Source of the DNA: Thiodiazotropha sp037382205
GTDB taxonomy: Bacteria; Pseudomonadota; Gammaproteobacteria; Chromatiales; Chromatiaceae
Assembly (NCBI GenBank): GCA_037382205.1
Contig: JARRQD010000390.1
Span: 1-6,479 of the forward strand
Direction: 5' to 3'
DNA length: 6,479 nt
A model generated the notes under the pieces. The model searched no databases, was not told the origin of the DNA, and saw only the letters and a list, made by a program, of their open reading frames with translations. Positions 6,253 to 6,479 of the stretch are shown piece by piece. Position 1 is the first letter of the stretch; every line of letters starts with the position of its first letter. The position numbers and the translations under genes were made by a program.

Positions 6253-6479
6253 TGGGTAGTTTCTTACTATCCAGAGTTGCGGCGGCTCTCAGCTCGATGC
6301 TGGGGGTCGCCTGTCTGGTCTTTCTGTTGATACATCTGGTGCCGGGAGATCCTGTCGATGTGATGCTGGGAGAGTCTGCAAGGCCCGCTGATCGTCAGGC
6401 ATTGCGCACTAGTCTTGGCCTGGTTCAACCCATTAATACTCAACTGCTGAACTAATTCAGTGGTCTACTGCTTCTAGAT
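6252..6479 (+). pseudogene. ABC transporter permease (OppB/DppB type), N-terminal part, interrupted by in-frame TAA and cut by the window end
   Basis: The open stretch 6252-6455 encodes 67 residues that match the N-terminus of a binding-protein-dependent peptide permease. There is one membrane helix (about 8-27), then IHLVPGDPVDVMLGE and LRTSLGLVQPINTQLLN, the typical region before the second helix. A normal permease of this kind has about 300 residues. Here TAA at 6453-6455 stops the frame. The next eight codons in the same frame read FSGLLLLD, as expected in a permease if the TAA replaced a TAT or TAC tyrosine codon. Either a nonsense mutation or a base-calling error is therefore likely. 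The start overlaps the YkuD stop in TGATG, with GGAG 11 bases upstream. Intact, it would pass peptides across the inner membrane for the binding protein encoded two genes upstream. What follows beyond the window is unknown. Confidence 0.7.

Overview
The window looks like chromosomal DNA of a Gram-negative gammaproteobacterium. CysM and RlmD are of the gammaproteobacterial kind and lie next to each other, an order also found in Pseudomonas. A lipoprotein signal peptide and a YkuD-domain peptidoglycan enzyme fit the same group. Base composition is uneven: two stretches of cysM that I counted (120 bases) are about 60% GC, while 240 bases of the leftmost gene (181-420) are about 39% GC. The genus cannot be fixed from the sequence; a sulfur-oxidising gammaproteobacterium is a guess only.

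Layout. Positions 1-127 hold no convincing gene but contain two inverted repeats: a compact one at 4-33 and a long, nearly continuous hairpin at 63-124. The hairpin starts 3 bases after the stop of the first gene. Two genes follow on the minus strand: an AT-rich spermidine-synthase-fold protein (128-913) and a two-CBS-domain protein (994-1422). A divergent intergenic region of about 100 bp (1423-1526) separates them from a tightly packed plus-strand gene train: cysM (cysteine synthase B), rlmD (23S rRNA m5U methyltransferase), a CYTH-domain triphosphatase-like gene, a lipoprotein peptide-binding protein of an ABC importer, a signal-less YkuD L,D-transpeptidase/carboxypeptidase, and the start of an OppB/DppB-type permease. 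Gaps in this train run from a few bases to overlaps, and no terminator is visible inside it, so it probably forms one operon.

How the genes may work together. The last three genes are the most interesting. A peptide-import ABC system is translationally interlocked with a YkuD enzyme that lacks any export signal. Cytoplasmic YkuD L,D-carboxypeptidases (ElsL type in Acinetobacter) trim the terminal D-Ala from recovered murein peptides. The likely theme is therefore uptake and cytoplasmic trimming of peptidoglycan peptides. This is an inference.

Two anomalies deserve attention. The permease frame is cut by a TAA codon after 67 residues, although the frame reads on as permease-like sequence. RlmD carries a 13-residue insertion bounded by perfect 16-base direct repeats.
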